Origin: Lycocorax pyrrhopterus obiensis
Taxonomy: Eukaryota > Chordata > Aves > Passeriformes > Paradisaeidae
NCBI GenBank assembly: GCA_014706295.1
Contig: JACSVZ010000012.1
Coordinates: forward strand, 16,203,255 to 16,267,254
Length of the DNA: 64,000 nucleotides
Direction of reading: 5' to 3'
Made by a program: the position numbers and the translations under genes. Every line of letters starts with the position of its first letter. Positions within the stretch are counted from its first letter, which is position 1. Under the pieces are notes generated by a model. The model worked only from the letters and a program-made list of their open reading frames with translations. It was not told the origin of the DNA and searched no databases. Positions 23,440-35,105 of the stretch are shown here, piece by piece.

Positions 23440-23830
23440 CCCACGGGGCATCCCCACTCGCGTGCCCCCCCCCCACGGCAGCGGGGCCGGGCACCGGCTG
23501 GGAGCGGAGGGCAGTGCCCGGGCAGCCGGGCTCAGGTGGCCGCAGCGGGGCGTGGGGCCGGACCGTGGTAATGACAACCAGGTGAGCGGGTGGCGATAAG
23601 CCCCCAGGAATGCGGCGGCGGCGGCAGCTGCCGGTCCGCGAGTCGTTCAGCCCTTGGATGGGCCAATTAAGTAAATAGAAAATTTGGAGCGCGGGATCAA
23701 AGCCCGAGCGCGCGGGCTTTATTTATATGGAAAAGGTCAGATTATATTGGCAGATGTGTTAAAGGAGCGAGGAGAAAAAAACCTTTCAAAAACATTGGCC
23801 CTGATTTGAGGTTTCCTGACGGGCGGGACG
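23440..23830. promoter_or_regulatory. CpG-rich patch joined to AT-rich element with hairpin
   Basis: A CpG-dense stretch (23440-23650, including a run of 10 C at 23465-23474 and a GCGGCGGCGGCGG run near 23611) passes directly into an AT-rich block with GGCCAATTAAGTAAATAG and GGCTTTATTTATATGG. Between them lies a perfect inverted repeat, AAAGCCCG-N6-CGGGCTTT (23699-23720), overlapping a TATTTATA-type motif. This could be a promoter or enhancer of an unseen transcript. No open frame downstream resembles a known protein. Confidence 0.4.
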
Positions 23831-24740
23831 GGGTTTTTTCTTTCTTTTCGGGCCACGGGTGCGTTGGAGTGCTGGCAGCGCGCTGGGGGCAGCTGGGAAG
23901 GGCACGTCTGGCGCTGGGCTCACTGCTCCTGCCCACCCACCTCCTAGATCCTCTGCCAGCAGCACAAACCCCGGAAACAGGGTCCCTCTGGCTCAGGCCA
24001 CCACGTTATACTCGGTGGTCCCCCACGTGATGGGGAGTTGATCTCCAAAGTGGTCCTGATGGGTTCTGCCCGGTTCTGCCCGGTGCTTCACCTCCTTATT
24101 ACCCCCAGCAGCCCCATCAGTCCTGGACTCTGCACTCCGAGGTGATGTCCCCATCCACCCAGTGCCACCCTGGATGTCCCTGGCAGTCCTTGTCTATCCC
24201 AGATCACTGTCCCACCACTGCTCTGCTGCTTTTTTGGTTTTCCCAGCTTGCAGAGGTGGGAAGCCCACCTGTGTGATGTCCCCCCAGGGAGAGAGGAGTG
24301 CCTGGCATCGCCTTGCTCTGCACATCCTCCTCCTGGGGGGCAGGGAGTACTCCAGGATCAGCTGTCAGCAACGAGCCTGCGGACATTCCCACTGCCCTCA
24401 GCACTGCCAGCAGCGTTCTGGAGCTGATGGTAAAGCTGGGGCAGGAATGGGTCCCCTCGGATCCCACTCCACCACGTCCCCACTGGTGCTTGGCCAGCCC
24501 CCCGACATGGCAGATGGGGACAAAACATCACCTCCTTTAGCACTCCAAAACTGCAGAAGGATGCAAATTTCAGCATCCCGCATCCCCAGGCTTTGCTCTG
24601 CTTCCCAGGAGGAGCGTGGGGGTCCCAGCTGGGGAAACTGAGGCAGAGGGGTGGGAGGAGAGAGGGGGAATGTGGTGCAGGCAGTGGAGAGCGGCAGCAT
24701 CCAGCAGCAAGGTGGGGAGGTGGCAGGAGGGACCTGTGAT
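23831..24740. other. Intergenic, nothing recognised
   Basis: GC-rich sequence with no recognisable exon. The 229-aa minus-strand frame at 24358-25047 begins in the neighbouring tandem repeat and is spurious. Confidence 0.5.
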
Positions 24741-24749
24741 GGGGGAATA

Positions 24750-25065
24750 GAGGAATGCGTTCGCCCGGGCAGGAAATTGTTGGGCTCGGAGAGCGCGGGA
24801 CCCGCCTGCTAAGAAAACAAGCGGAGGCCGAGAGGCAGCGGGGGCGCAGCGCCGGCGGGGGGGCAGGAAGGGGGCTCCGGGGGCAGGAATGCCGGCTATG
24901 CTCCCGCTCCGGGCAGGTGTGCGGGACCCACCGCTGCACCCACTGCTGCACCCGCCGCGGGACCTGCTGCCGGACCCGCTGCCGGACCCGCTGCCGGACC
25001 CGCTGCCGGACCTGCTGCCGGCCGTGCCGAAGCCGCAGTTCGGCCACGGGACCCTCATTTCCTCT
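24750..25065. other. CpG island
   Basis: Dense CpG sequence (for example GTTCGCCCGGGCAGG, GGGGGCGCAGCGCCGGCGGG) encloses a 12-bp tandem repeat. Islands like this often mark promoters, but no gene start is recognisable on either side. Confidence 0.5.
24955..25022. repeat. 12-bp CpG-rich tandem repeat
   Basis: Four to five units of GACCCGCTGCCG (with GACCTGCTGCCG variants) run in tandem. Because 12 is a multiple of 3, several frames stay open through the array on both strands and give artefactual Arg/Ser-Gly/Asp-Pro-Leu repeats. Confidence 0.88.
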
Positions 25066-28000
25066 GCATGGGCAGGCGCGGAGCAGAGCAGCAGCCCCAG
25101 AGGTGCAGCCAGCTCATCTTCTACTCTTGGCCTGGCTCTGCCTCAGTTTCCCCAACCTTAAAATCACCCTGTACATCAGTCACAGGCAGCAGCAGGACCC
25201 ATCCTGGAGTTGCTGGGGTGGGCACAAGGTGTCAGTGGGGTTGAGAGCTGCAGGGCTTTGCTGTGCCAGCCCTGGACCTCACTCAGGGCCATGACCAAGG
25301 GAGCTCCTGCTCTCCCATGTTATGGGAAGGAAACCCCTGTGTCACCACTGATCACCCTCCCAGGTCTTCTCCACCTGCACACTGGGCGCCACCGAGGTGA
25401 CAGAGCCCACAGGGGTGGGAGCAGGCCAGACTAGGAGCAGAGGGAAAAGCTGGGGATGGTCCTGCAGAAAAGGGATGGTGCAAGAGGGTAAAGCCAGAGT
25501 GGTGTGTCGGGACAGGGGGTCCCTCATGTTGGCATCTGCCACCTCCTGGTTCCCCACGGGGCTGCCACCTCCCCGGCCACCTGCCCCACCTTGTCCACAC
25601 CAAGGCCTGCTCAGTGCAGTCCTTGGGAGGGACATGTCCGAGTGGTCTCTGTTCCCTTTGTGGGACAGCACAGCACAAAATGCCACCTGGATCACGGCAC
25701 TGCTTGGAAACTCCACTGGTGTGTAATACAATATCTGGCGGGGGCGTCTACGGCTTTATCTGCAACAGATCAGGTTGGAGCAAAACCTGAGACAGCATCT
25801 GGAAGTGGTTTAACCCTCACCAAGTTTTGCATGAAATACCAATTTTCCACCCCTTTCATTTAGTTTATTGAAATTAGGAGGGAAAACTCCCCCTCCTCCC
25901 CTCTCCTGCTCCCCCCACCCCTGGGTTCTCCTCTGGGCTCAAGCTTCTCACAGCTCTTCTGGAAAAGCTGAGGACATCATGGAGCTGCATGTCCAGCCAG
26001 GAGCACCTCCCCATGCTGTGCCAGGCAGTGGGGCTGTGCCAACACAGCATCATCAGAGGGGCCTGAGAGGAAGGAAGTTGTGCCAGGCCACAGGCAGGGC
26101 TCAGGCAGGATGCAGGCAGCAAGAGGAGCAGGGTGGTGTGCAGGAAGCCCACGGTGGCCAGCACTGAGATCTTTGGAGCAGAGGTGGGTGCAGCATCGCA
26201 GAGAAGTAACCTGAGGGAAGGTCACAACTCATCACATGGGAGATGGGCAGAGCAGCTGGTGGCACCATGAGCTGGCTATGCCAAGCTGTTACCAATGCTG
26301 AGGTTTCAGAGGAGGGATGTTCTAATCAAATCTGTTGTTTTCACCCCAAACTCCATCGTGCTGAGCCACAGGGCCTCCCTGCAGAGCAGGGACACGTAAG
26401 CTGCTGAGGAACCATCACACACAGTGGAAAATCAGCCAAATTTTGAACTCAGCTTCAAACTGCTCCAGCAGCTGCCAGGCTCCACAGCCTCTCCCTGAAA
26501 CTTTCCTTCATCACTGGAGGCAGAGGGACAGAAAGGGACAGCTTTAGTGTCGGCTTTGCCACAGGCTCTGCCTGCCAGGAGCTGCCAGCCAGGTTGCAAG
26601 GGGGCCGGAGGGGCCGGCTCGCACATGTGCCACGCTCACGGGATCTGAGCAGGTGTTTTCAGGATGGAGCTGGCACGTCGGCTTTGGGGACAGATTTCCA
26701 TGTGTTGGCCCATGCGAGGTGGGGGCTGTGGAGGGACTGTGTCTCTCCTGGCGCAGGTCAGCAGCAGTATGTTGTCCCAGGGGACAGCTGGCAGGGGACA
26801 GGGCACTGGCTCTCTTCCCACTGTGGGGACAAGGGGCAGGGGTCAGGAACATGCCAGGCCCCTGGCCAGGAGGGATGTGCTGAAAAACCAGGAGCTGCAC
26901 TGCCTCAGAAAGAGACTTGTGTACTAAAATAACTTCCAGGCTGGAAGCACATCCCAGACCTTGCCTGGCGGGAGGCGATGCGGGCAGATGTCCAGCCGCC
27001 TGCAGCTCTCACTGGTACAGATCCATCATGCCTTGGGGACAGTCCTTGCAAGCTCTGTCTTGGACATCTGAGGAGCACGGGGAGTGTCTGGAGGCGACAC
27101 CGACCCAGGCTGCCTTACACAGCCTGGCCATCCCCCTCCGGGAGTGGGATGGGGGACTATGAGGCTGCTTGTGCCGGCACTGGCCCTGGGGTCCTGGGGT
27201 GGAAGTGGACAGCACAGCACAGCTCTGTGGCAGGGTCTGGGCTGGTTGCCCCTCGCTGCACAGCTCCACCCCGGCTGTGCCACAGCTCCCACGGGACTAC
27301 AGCGTGGATGGGACCATGTGTCCTTGCAGTGCCACCACAATGCTGCTGCCAAGGCAGAACATCACTTCCTGCCACTCCTGCTCCTGCAAAAGGGGGATGG
27401 AGGAAGGGGGGCCCAGTGTGCACATCGTTAGGGTGCAGTGGAGAGGAAAGGGGGGGTGTTAGCTCCCTCATGGCCCAGAGACCTGCTGCAGGAGAGATGG
27501 GGGAGTCCTCTCCTGCACCGTGGTGGGGGCTTTAGGGCTGCTCCTCTCCAGCACAGCCTCCAAGCCCTGCTCCCCACTCTCATGCCTCACTGCCCCCTCC
27601 GAGGGGCTGGAAGGGCATTTGTTTTCTGCTGGCATCGGTCCATGTGGATCCCGGCTGCCAGGCGGGGAGGGGAGATGAAGCCAAAAGCTGTAGAAGGCAT
27701 GTGAAGCTCAAGGCTTAGCTGTCCTAGTTCCCGTCCTTCTCCTCCCACCCCATCCCCAGAGGACTCTGCCTTTCCCTGTGCCGGGAGCAGGGCCAGAGCC
27801 AAGGAGTGGATGAGCCCACCTGCAGCAGCCTCAGGCTCAGGAGCTGCAGCGAAGCCCCTCTGCTCTGGAGACAAAGGGAGGGCTGCCGGACATCACCCCT
27901 GGGTGAGATGCCAGCACCCATCCTGGGCTCTGTGCCGGGTGCTGTGACCACAGGACACATCCATCACTGCTGCAGGTGTCAGTGGGGTGGCACCCAGTTC

Positions 28001-29018
28001 CCACTTGTGAGGTGGGGGGAGCAGAACCTCTAGGGACACCTGGGAAACCCATGTCCCAGTTGGTGGGGCCAGAGAGGGACAGGCTGTAAGAAGAGCCAGA
28101 TGCCCCATTCAGCAGGATTTCAGCTCCTTGCAGTGCGTCTCGAGGGTCCCACCTGCACTTCACAGCTGGGGAAACTGAGGCTTGGCAGGGGGGACTCTGT
28201 CCTAGCCTGGCCTCAGCAAGGTGCCACCAGCATTCTCCCGGGCATCTGGGGATCTGGGGGTGTCCATCCCTGTGGCACGCCATGGAGGTGGGATGTGACA
28301 GTCCTCTACACACAAACAACCCCTCTGGGGTTACTTCCATGCACTCAGCAATGGCTCCATTCCCCAGAGCCAGCAAATGCATCCAGAGCAAACAGCCCCT
28401 CTCCTCCATCCCTGATTTCTCCATCCTGCAAAGCCCTGGGGTGTCCCAGGGCCCGCAGCCTCCTCCTTGCAGAGAATTGCACCTATTTAATTAGAGGTGT
28501 GAAATGATCTCATTAAACCCGTGCTGGGTTCTTAGTCCAAACTGCTCCCACAGCTCATGAATGGCTTGATTCCATTCTGCTTCATCCTTTTCTTTTTCAC
28601 TTTTTCCTTTCTTTTTTGGCTTGGTTTCCAAAGCACTCAGAGTTTCTGCACTCATGGTATGTGTGGGTATGTCTCTGTGTCCAGCTCTGGAACTGTCAAA
28701 GCCACCAGCCAATTTCAACTGGAGTCAGTGGAGGGATGGAGAGTTCAGGGTTGCTCCATCCCCACACATTGTCTAGGAAGGGTGGGAGATGCTGCATCCC
28801 CAACCCTGTTTTCACCACACACAGCAGGAGCCAGATAGAGCCAGATGGAGCAGGACCTTTTGAGATACAAATCCCAAAGCCAGGGCTCACCCTCATTAAC
28901 CCCAAGAATAGTTTGCTCTTTCCTGCTGGAAATTTTGCCTTGATGCTGCCTGGACTGATTCACTGCAGGAGTCATTTTGACTGAAACATCAATTTTAAAG
29001 CACTCTTCCCATCTAATA
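25066..29018. other. Intergenic, no gene recognised; small motif-rich spots
   Basis: Mostly GC-rich. Two AT-richer spots stand out: 25725-25900 (AATACAATATCTGGCGG, GTTTATTGAAATTAGGAGG) and 28478-28560. The latter holds the near-palindrome CACCTATTTAATTAGAGGTG (28480-28499) around a TAATTA homeodomain core. No coding exon is supported. Confidence 0.5.
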
Positions 29019-29268
29019 ATCACAGAATCACAGAATGTCCTGAGTGGGAAGGGATCTACAAGGATCATCCAGTCCACCTCCTGGCCCTGCACAGACACCC
29101 CAACAACCCCACCCTGTGCATCCCTGGCAGCACTGTCCAAACGCTCCTGGAGCTCTGGCAGCCTCGGGGCCGTGCCCATTCCCTGGGGAGCCTGGGCAGT
29201 GCCCAGCACCCTCTGGGGGAAGAACCTTTCCCTGATATCCAGCCTGACCCTCCCCTGGCACAGCTCCA
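29019..29268 (-). mobile_element. CR1 LINE fragment, - orientation
   Basis: It begins AATCACAGAATCACAGAATG (reverse of the CR1 tail). It continues GGATCATCCAGTCCACCTCC and TGGCAGCACTGTCCAAACGC, with CCTGATATCCAGCCTGACCC near the end. This subfamily layout differs from the copy at 11.7 kb, so a different CR1 lineage is likely. Confidence 0.9.
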
Positions 29269-29729
29269 ATAATAACCGAGGAAGAGGGAAGGAAGAGCTG
29301 AGCAGTGTGAAACTTGTCCAGGGCACTGCCCAGGAGCTGTGTCAGGGCATAGTGCTCACACCATCTTTCCCAGCTAGGATTAATACCTACAGATTAATAT
29401 TAACCTTGCCAATAAATCAGCTGTGGGGGTGCTTTCTAGACCTGTCAGGCAGAGGGATGGCATTGCATGGGGATGAAGGCAGCCTGACCACAGCTGGAAA
29501 GGCTGTGTGCCCTGCACTGGCACAGTGGAACCAGGCAGGGGCTACCTGGCACAACCAACTGGCAGCAGAAGTGCCGTGGAGTCCCGGAGGTGCTGACCCA
29601 TCCTAGTCCTTGCCCTTCTGCCACTGCCCTCCACTGCAGTCCCCTCACGCCCTCCTCGCTCCCGCTCCCAGCTCGGGCCCTCGCTCCCCCCTTTCTTGGC
29701 CGGGTGTTTGCCGGCACAGGTGCACTCCG

Positions 29730-29965
29730 GTCCCCCCCACCACTGCCCTTTTTTTAATTAGATGATAAAGAAAGCGTCCTTTTGAAGCAGGTAGGGGATT
29801 CCTCACATCCCTGGCATTGCTGGGCTGCCTGGCTGTAACCCTATTCCAGTTAAAAGCTTTCTGCGCCCGTCCACAGCCCCACACCTGCAGTCAGATCCTC
29901 GCGGGCTGCCCCCTCGGCCACTCGTGCAATTACTCAACGTGATGATTAACTGAGGGAGCACAGGA
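29730..29965. promoter_or_regulatory. Candidate conserved non-coding element
   Basis: AT-rich motifs in a GC-rich setting: TTTTTTTAATTAGATGATAAAG, CCAGTTAAAAGC, GCAATTACTCAACGTGATGATTAACTG (read as separate short motifs). No repeat or exon signature is visible. Confidence 0.3.
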
Positions 29966-30445
29966 GGGACGGGGACTTCCCCCTGCCAGCTGCCACTGCC
30001 TTCAGCCCTGGTGGCGGCCAGGCGGGTCCCCCACTCTGGGCAGCCCAGCAACCAGTGCTGCCTCTGGAGAGATCTGCTGATGGTGGGTGCTGGGGGGACC
30101 TGGGACTCAGAATAATTGTCCCCTCCCCGTACCCATCTCAGGAACTGGCTGCTGTGGGCACAGCGATGTTTGGCACAGAGCCTGAAGCTGGGCTGGCATC
30201 TCTGCTCTTCCCAGCCTGGTGGGTGACTGGGGGAGAGAAACCAAGCAATGTGGCTTGGAGTCCTCTTCCGGGCAGTGTCTCTGCTCCGCGGCCTCAGGCA
30301 GCCTGGAGCCCTCAGGCAGACGGAGCACATCCTCCTGCACCCGGTGTGCTCACTCCTGGTGCACATTCTCCTCGCAACCCCATGGATGCCCTCCTGCATC
30401 CCAGCGCATGTCCCCCGGCACATGTCCCCAGCCCGCCCCCCCGTG

Positions 30446-30500
30446 CGTGTCCCCTCACCGCGTGTCCCCTCACCGCGTGTCCCCTCACCGTGTGTCCCCA
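30446..30500. repeat. 15-bp tandem repeat
   Basis: Three perfect copies of CGTGTCCCCTCACCG (30446-30490) are followed by a partial copy. The unit is a multiple of 3, so frames stay open through it (a Gly-Thr-Arg-Gly-Glu run on the minus strand), which explains the long chance frames here. Confidence 0.9.
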
Positions 30501-30799
30501 CAGGCCCCAGGGCGGGCCGAGGCCGCCTGTCATCGCCCACGGCTCCCATGCGCAGCCCGTGACATTGCGGAACCAGTAAAAATCACCCTGGCGTGTGCCT
30601 GTGTGGTCTGCAGCCCTGCCCCAGCCGGAGATAACCCAAGCAGAGGGAGCCCCAGGCCGGGCCGTAAATCCTCCCGTCCTTTGCCAGCCGCCCCCAAGTG
30701 CCCGACCCCCTGTCCCGACATCTCCGCTCTGCAGCGGCGAGGTGCCCGGGGAGCCCGGCAGCCATCCCGGCGGGGAGAGCCAGCGCACCGCAGCGGTGA

Positions 30800-31110
30800 C
30801 GGCATTCAGATCCCGCCGTAAATCAATTGCTGCGCCCTGGCAGCTCTATTTCCACGCTCCCATGTTATTCTTTCACTCAGTCATGGGGAGAATGACTCTG
30901 TTTTCCTTCGGCAGTTTTGGTTCTTTTTCCTCTTTTCTTTCTTTCTTCCTTTCTTTCTCAGGGCAAAGGATGGGGTCAGAGCGAATATTCCTTTCCACGG
31001 TTCCAGCTCATTGAGAACAATAAGGGCAGTAAACAGAGGGCAGCATTGCTCAGGAATGTGAAGCATTTGCCTGCGGTTTAAAATTACTAATTTTTTTACA
31101 GGCAAGAATA
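30800..31110. promoter_or_regulatory. Candidate conserved non-coding element
   Basis: This follows a CpG-rich patch (30.43-30.80 kb). Motifs include CCGTAAATCAATTGCTGC, CATTGAGAACAATAAGG (SOX-like AACAAT) and GCGGTTTAAAATTACTAAT. A CT-rich microsatellite (30925-30960) lies within it. No coding signal is visible. Confidence 0.35.
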
Positions 31111-31121
31111 TATATTTCTTT

Positions 31122-31152
31122 TTGCTTTTTTCTTTTTTTTTTTTTTTTTAGA
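31122..31152. repeat. Poly(T) tract
   Basis: A near-continuous T run (about 31130-31149) preceded by TTTTTGC/TTTTTTC units. It is simple sequence, with no attached SINE or LINE body recognised. Confidence 0.8.
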
Positions 31153-31159
31153 GACCTTT

Positions 31160-32630
31160 AGGGACAGGCCAAATTCTGCTTCCCCACAGCCCTCTCTTCA
31201 GGATCCCCCAAATCTTCCCCCTCACCGGGTTTGTTGCAAATTGGCACTAAGTGTGAGAGGTGATGGAAGGTTATGTGAGCCGGGGTCCCGGGGCAGCCTG
31301 GCCCTGGAGCAGAAGTGGAGGGGACAGACACAAAGTCACCATCTGAAGCTGCGGAAGTCCCACCTGGCACCTGAAGATTTTGGGAATGGACACCAAACAG
31401 AAGTGCTGCTGCCTGTGCAGAAATGAAAATGAAATGTGTCTGGTCGTGGGACTGGGAAGAGGATGCCACCCTGGCCATCACTGGTGGTGGTCTGGGCTGT
31501 GGGCAGGGGAACTGCAGGACATGCGTGCCCTTCCCAGGGTGCTGCAGGGCAAAGCCAGGCTGTGCCCACACAGGGATCACATGCTGCTCTCAGGGCTGCT
31601 GTGCCCATCAGGAGCAAGGGCAGGGGACAGCAGGGCCACCGGCTGCTGGGAGGGAGCGGGGATGCCCCCAGGGTGCCCCAGGACAGCCACAGTCAGTGGC
31701 TCCTCTACCTGGTACCCGGCATTTTCCCAGTCAGCTGGGACAATTCCTGCCTCCAGAAGTGGAGCAGGCACTGAGAAGAGCTGCGCTCCCCCGCTGCCCC
31801 CAGCCCAGAGCTGCTCCCCACCGTTCCCAGAGCCATTCCATCCCTTCTCCCTCATCATCATACAGCCCTACAGCTGCTCGTCTTGCAACAGGAGCTGCTC
31901 TGGGAAGAACAAAGGGAAGAACTTCCCAAGCTCAGGGGGATCATTGCACCTGAGAGGACCCAGTTTTAGAGCTGCTCAGCTGCCCAGAGCCACAGCCGGC
32001 ACCCAGAGCCCTGGGACTTGTCCTGGGGGCACCCGCAGTGTGTGATGTGAAGGCACATGTGCTCCTGCTCAGCTGCACCAGTCCCCACGTCTCAGTCAGT
32101 TCCTCCCCTCAGAGGGGACAGAAGGACCAGGAGAGTCAGCTGAGGACATTTGGACTCACAGCTTCACTTCCGAACGAAACGGAGGAGGGAAACATTGTTT
32201 TATTGAGAGCAATTGCTTTCATAGCCCAGCCCCAGCAGACACCCAAGCATCCTGTGTCAGGCTGATTAGCTCCAGATCCACACACGCTGGGTGTGTGGGG
32301 ATGGCTGCCTCCCACTCCCCGCTCCCGCAGCCCCCCAGCCCCGGGGCTGCCCCCTGCCAACCTTCCACCCCACATTCCCAAAGACATTCAGGCTCCACTC
32401 GCAGGGAGCAGCTGCGGTTCCCCCCATCTGGATCCTCTTTGCAGATCCAGCTCCCAAACATTTTGCTGCTCACCCAGAGGCTGAATGGAAACATTTGGGT
32501 CCTTTCTCTTTGCTTGCCTTTTCCTCTTTGCGGCCACAAAACCCCCTCTGTGCCCTCTGCTGTGGCATCAGGGCTCACCCTGGGCTTCTCTATCCTATGG
32601 GACATCAGGCAAAGGCCATTGCGGATCCTA
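31160..32630. other. Intergenic, nothing recognised
   Basis: GC-rich sequence with several overlapping long frames (up to 221 aa) on both strands. Their compositions are random-like and they show no known domain. Confidence 0.45.
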
Positions 32631-32634
32631 AACT

Positions 32635-32910
32635 GGACCCTACAACAAAATCAGCCCAGGCTAAGGGATGGATATGGAATCCCCTGGCTGATGCAGTTTG
32701 CTTCCACAGGCTTTTTAAGACAGCTGAACAACTTGAAGAGTCACAAAGCATGAAGGATTATAGCAAAAAGTCCATAAATCAAGTAAAAAGACACGGATAA
32801 AAAGCTGGGAAGACATTTGCCTTTTATTGTCTCTTCGGACAGGCTTAGCATTTAAAGGCTTTTATCTCCTTCTTGTGGCTTTTCAGTTGGGCTCCAAGCC
32901 AATAGGTACC
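32635..32910. promoter_or_regulatory. AT-rich block, candidate element
   Basis: Repeat-free AT-rich sequence includes AAAGTCCATAAATCAAG, GGATAAAAAGCTGGG, CCTTTTATTGTCTC (SOX-like ATTGT) and GCATTTAAAGGC. This is a compositional call only. Confidence 0.3.
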
Positions 32911-33915
32911 TCTTGTCCTTATTCTGCATTAAATTACTTCACGGGGACAGAGCCTGGGGAGCAGATTGCCTGGACCATTCAGCCACTGCATCCGTGCCTG
33001 CTGCCAGGAAGACTCACCTTGCCTGGGCTCTCCTCCCAGTGGCTGTGGCAGCTCTCCTGCCCTGGCAGCCTCAGCCTGTTGTCCAGCCTCAGCTGGTGGG
33101 AGGAACTGCTCTATCCACAACTTAGGTGATGCTTTGGAACCAGCCAAAGGGACTGCAACCCATCTGGAATTAGTCTGGATCAGACCCATGCCCATGCTTT
33201 TAGCCTGGATCGCAGTGCTCAGACGACGGAGAGAAGTCCCAAAACCTCGAGGCCTTGTGCAAACAGTTGGGGAAATCCCATCTTTCCTCCTAACAGACAG
33301 TGCATCCTTCCTGCTCCCGCTGCCAACAGAGACCCCAAACCTGCAGTGAGCCAGAGGCACCCAGCTGAAGGGCTGGGAGCCCCAAATACCCCCAGGACTC
33401 CTAACCACTAGGTATGGTCAGGAGGGTGCAAGCTGCCAGAGTGGACTTATTTCAAGAGAATCCCAGGGAAAACACTGCCTTGGCCAAAACACGCCCGCAA
33501 AACAGCCAAGAGGCAGGAGCTCGTGGTGAGCTCGCAGCAGAGGGGAGGGCTGTGATGGAGAGGGTGCACAGCCTCCCCAGCCTGGCAAGCAGACCCCTCA
33601 GCAGGGTGACTGGCCCGGCTGCAGTGACCCACAGCTTCAGGACAGGCTGTTCGTGCTGCAGAGCTCGGTTTGCTTAATAACAGGCATTGAATTGAATGTG
33701 CTTTTAGCACGCTTCCCTGCTGACACCAGACATTGGCTGTGTGATGAAAGACCTCTGCTCCCGCAGGCCAGCACCCCATGACTTCCTTCTCCAGACCTTC
33801 CCCTGGAAAAGTTATTGTCTTCCACAAAAGTTCCTGGGGAGTATCAGGGCACAGGAGGAGTGAAGGTGGCCATTGGACCCCCATGTCACCCATCCCTGCA
33901 AGAGCTGTCCCACTC

Positions 33916-34015
33916 GGTGCCATGGTTTAGTTGAGGTGTTAGGGCATGGGTTGGACTCGATGATCCTAGAGGTCTCTTCCAACCTGGTGATTCTGTGATT
34001 CTGTGTGATTCTGTG
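33916..34015 (+). mobile_element. CR1 LINE 3' end with ATTCTGTG tail
   Basis: Landmarks are GGGTTGGACTCGATGATCCT, AGAGGTCTCTTCCAACCTGG and the terminal repeat TGATTCTGTGATTCTGTG plus one further copy. It is 5' truncated to about 100 bp. Confidence 0.93.
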
Positions 34016-34879
34016 AAAACAGGGCCATGGTCCCCAGAGGATCACAGCACCCTGGATGCGGTCACGAGTGGGATGTGTAGCCAGGAGTCACCATGGGAGT
34101 GGGGTTGTGGGTGCTTGGTGGGCTGTGTCCCAGCAGATGCCTGCTCCTGCATCCCCTGGGGTCAGGCTGGGTGGGGGATGGACAGGAACCTCTGCATCTG
34201 CTGGTGGGTGCTCCCCCAAGAGCCACACGTGCCTGCACCCTGCCACCCTCTGCTCCCCCAGCTCTCCATCACCTGAGGTCTCTCCCATCACACCTGAGAG
34301 CCCTGACAATGGGCTGTTGGTGGACCAAGCCCCCTTCTTCTGCAGAACTCACATCTCCCAAGGGCCAAGGGGACAAAAACATGTAGCTAGCACCTCTGTC
34401 CCTGCCATGTTCAGCCTCCTTTCCCAGTCCCAGTGCTTGGCAGTAACTGGGCACCCTGGTTTTCCCCCACCATGAGTCTGCAATTTCTGCTGAAACCCAA
34501 AGGATGCTGGGGCAGCAAGACACTCACTTTGACGCCCAAGCAGGATTTTTTTCCCCCAAATCTTATCCTGTGCTTGTAGCAGCAGGTCCCATGTGGGCAG
34601 GAGTATAGAGATCCAGGTATGGCTATGGGCAGCAGGTCAGGAGGGGAGTTCCCACTGGCTCCCAGCTGAGCTCCCAGTGTCCCCAGAGCAAGGACTACAA
34701 GGTCAAATGGAAGAACAAACCTCAGCAAAACCAAACATCTGGCTGGACATCAGCTGGAGGGAGAGCCCTGGGCTGGCAAGGAGGTACTGCGCCGGGGACA
34801 CAGAGAGAGGAGCCAAAGAGAAAGGACATGGCATGCAAAGGGTTAAAGGCATCCTTCCCATCCAGCCTACGCTGTGTGC

Positions 34880-35105
34880 CAATACTCCCAGCCATGTGTT
34901 TGAAATCCTTTCTGCTATCTCCTGAAAATATTTACAGTACACGCAGATAAATTAGCTGTAGCGCTTATTACGTCTCCCTGGAAATATATACAGCAGTTAA
35001 AGATGTTTAAAAAAAATAGTCGAAAGCCGTCTCTTTACTATATCTGGAAGATATTTCACAGTGCAGGGAATTTACAGGGCTGGGTGGTGGGGAAAGCGCA
35101 TTTAT
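34880..35105. promoter_or_regulatory. Candidate conserved non-coding element
   Basis: A strong AT-rich island contains GAAAATATTTACAGTAC, GATAAATTAGCTGTAGCGC, GGAAATATATACAGCAG, AAAGATGTTTAAAAAAA and GAAGATATTTCACAGTGC. Several of these share a (G)AAATAT.TACAG-like core, giving an internally repeated motif pattern without being a tandem repeat. No coding frame. Confidence 0.45.

Noticed and set aside
24358..25047. 229-aa minus-strand frame starting with Arg/Gln/Val repeats
   Set aside because: Produced by the 12-bp tandem repeat (24955-25022), which is a multiple of 3; no domain beyond it.
29803..30549. 248-aa minus-strand frame with Gly-Thr-Arg-Gly-Glu repeats
   Set aside because: Artefact of the 15-bp repeat at 30446-30500 in CpG-rich DNA.
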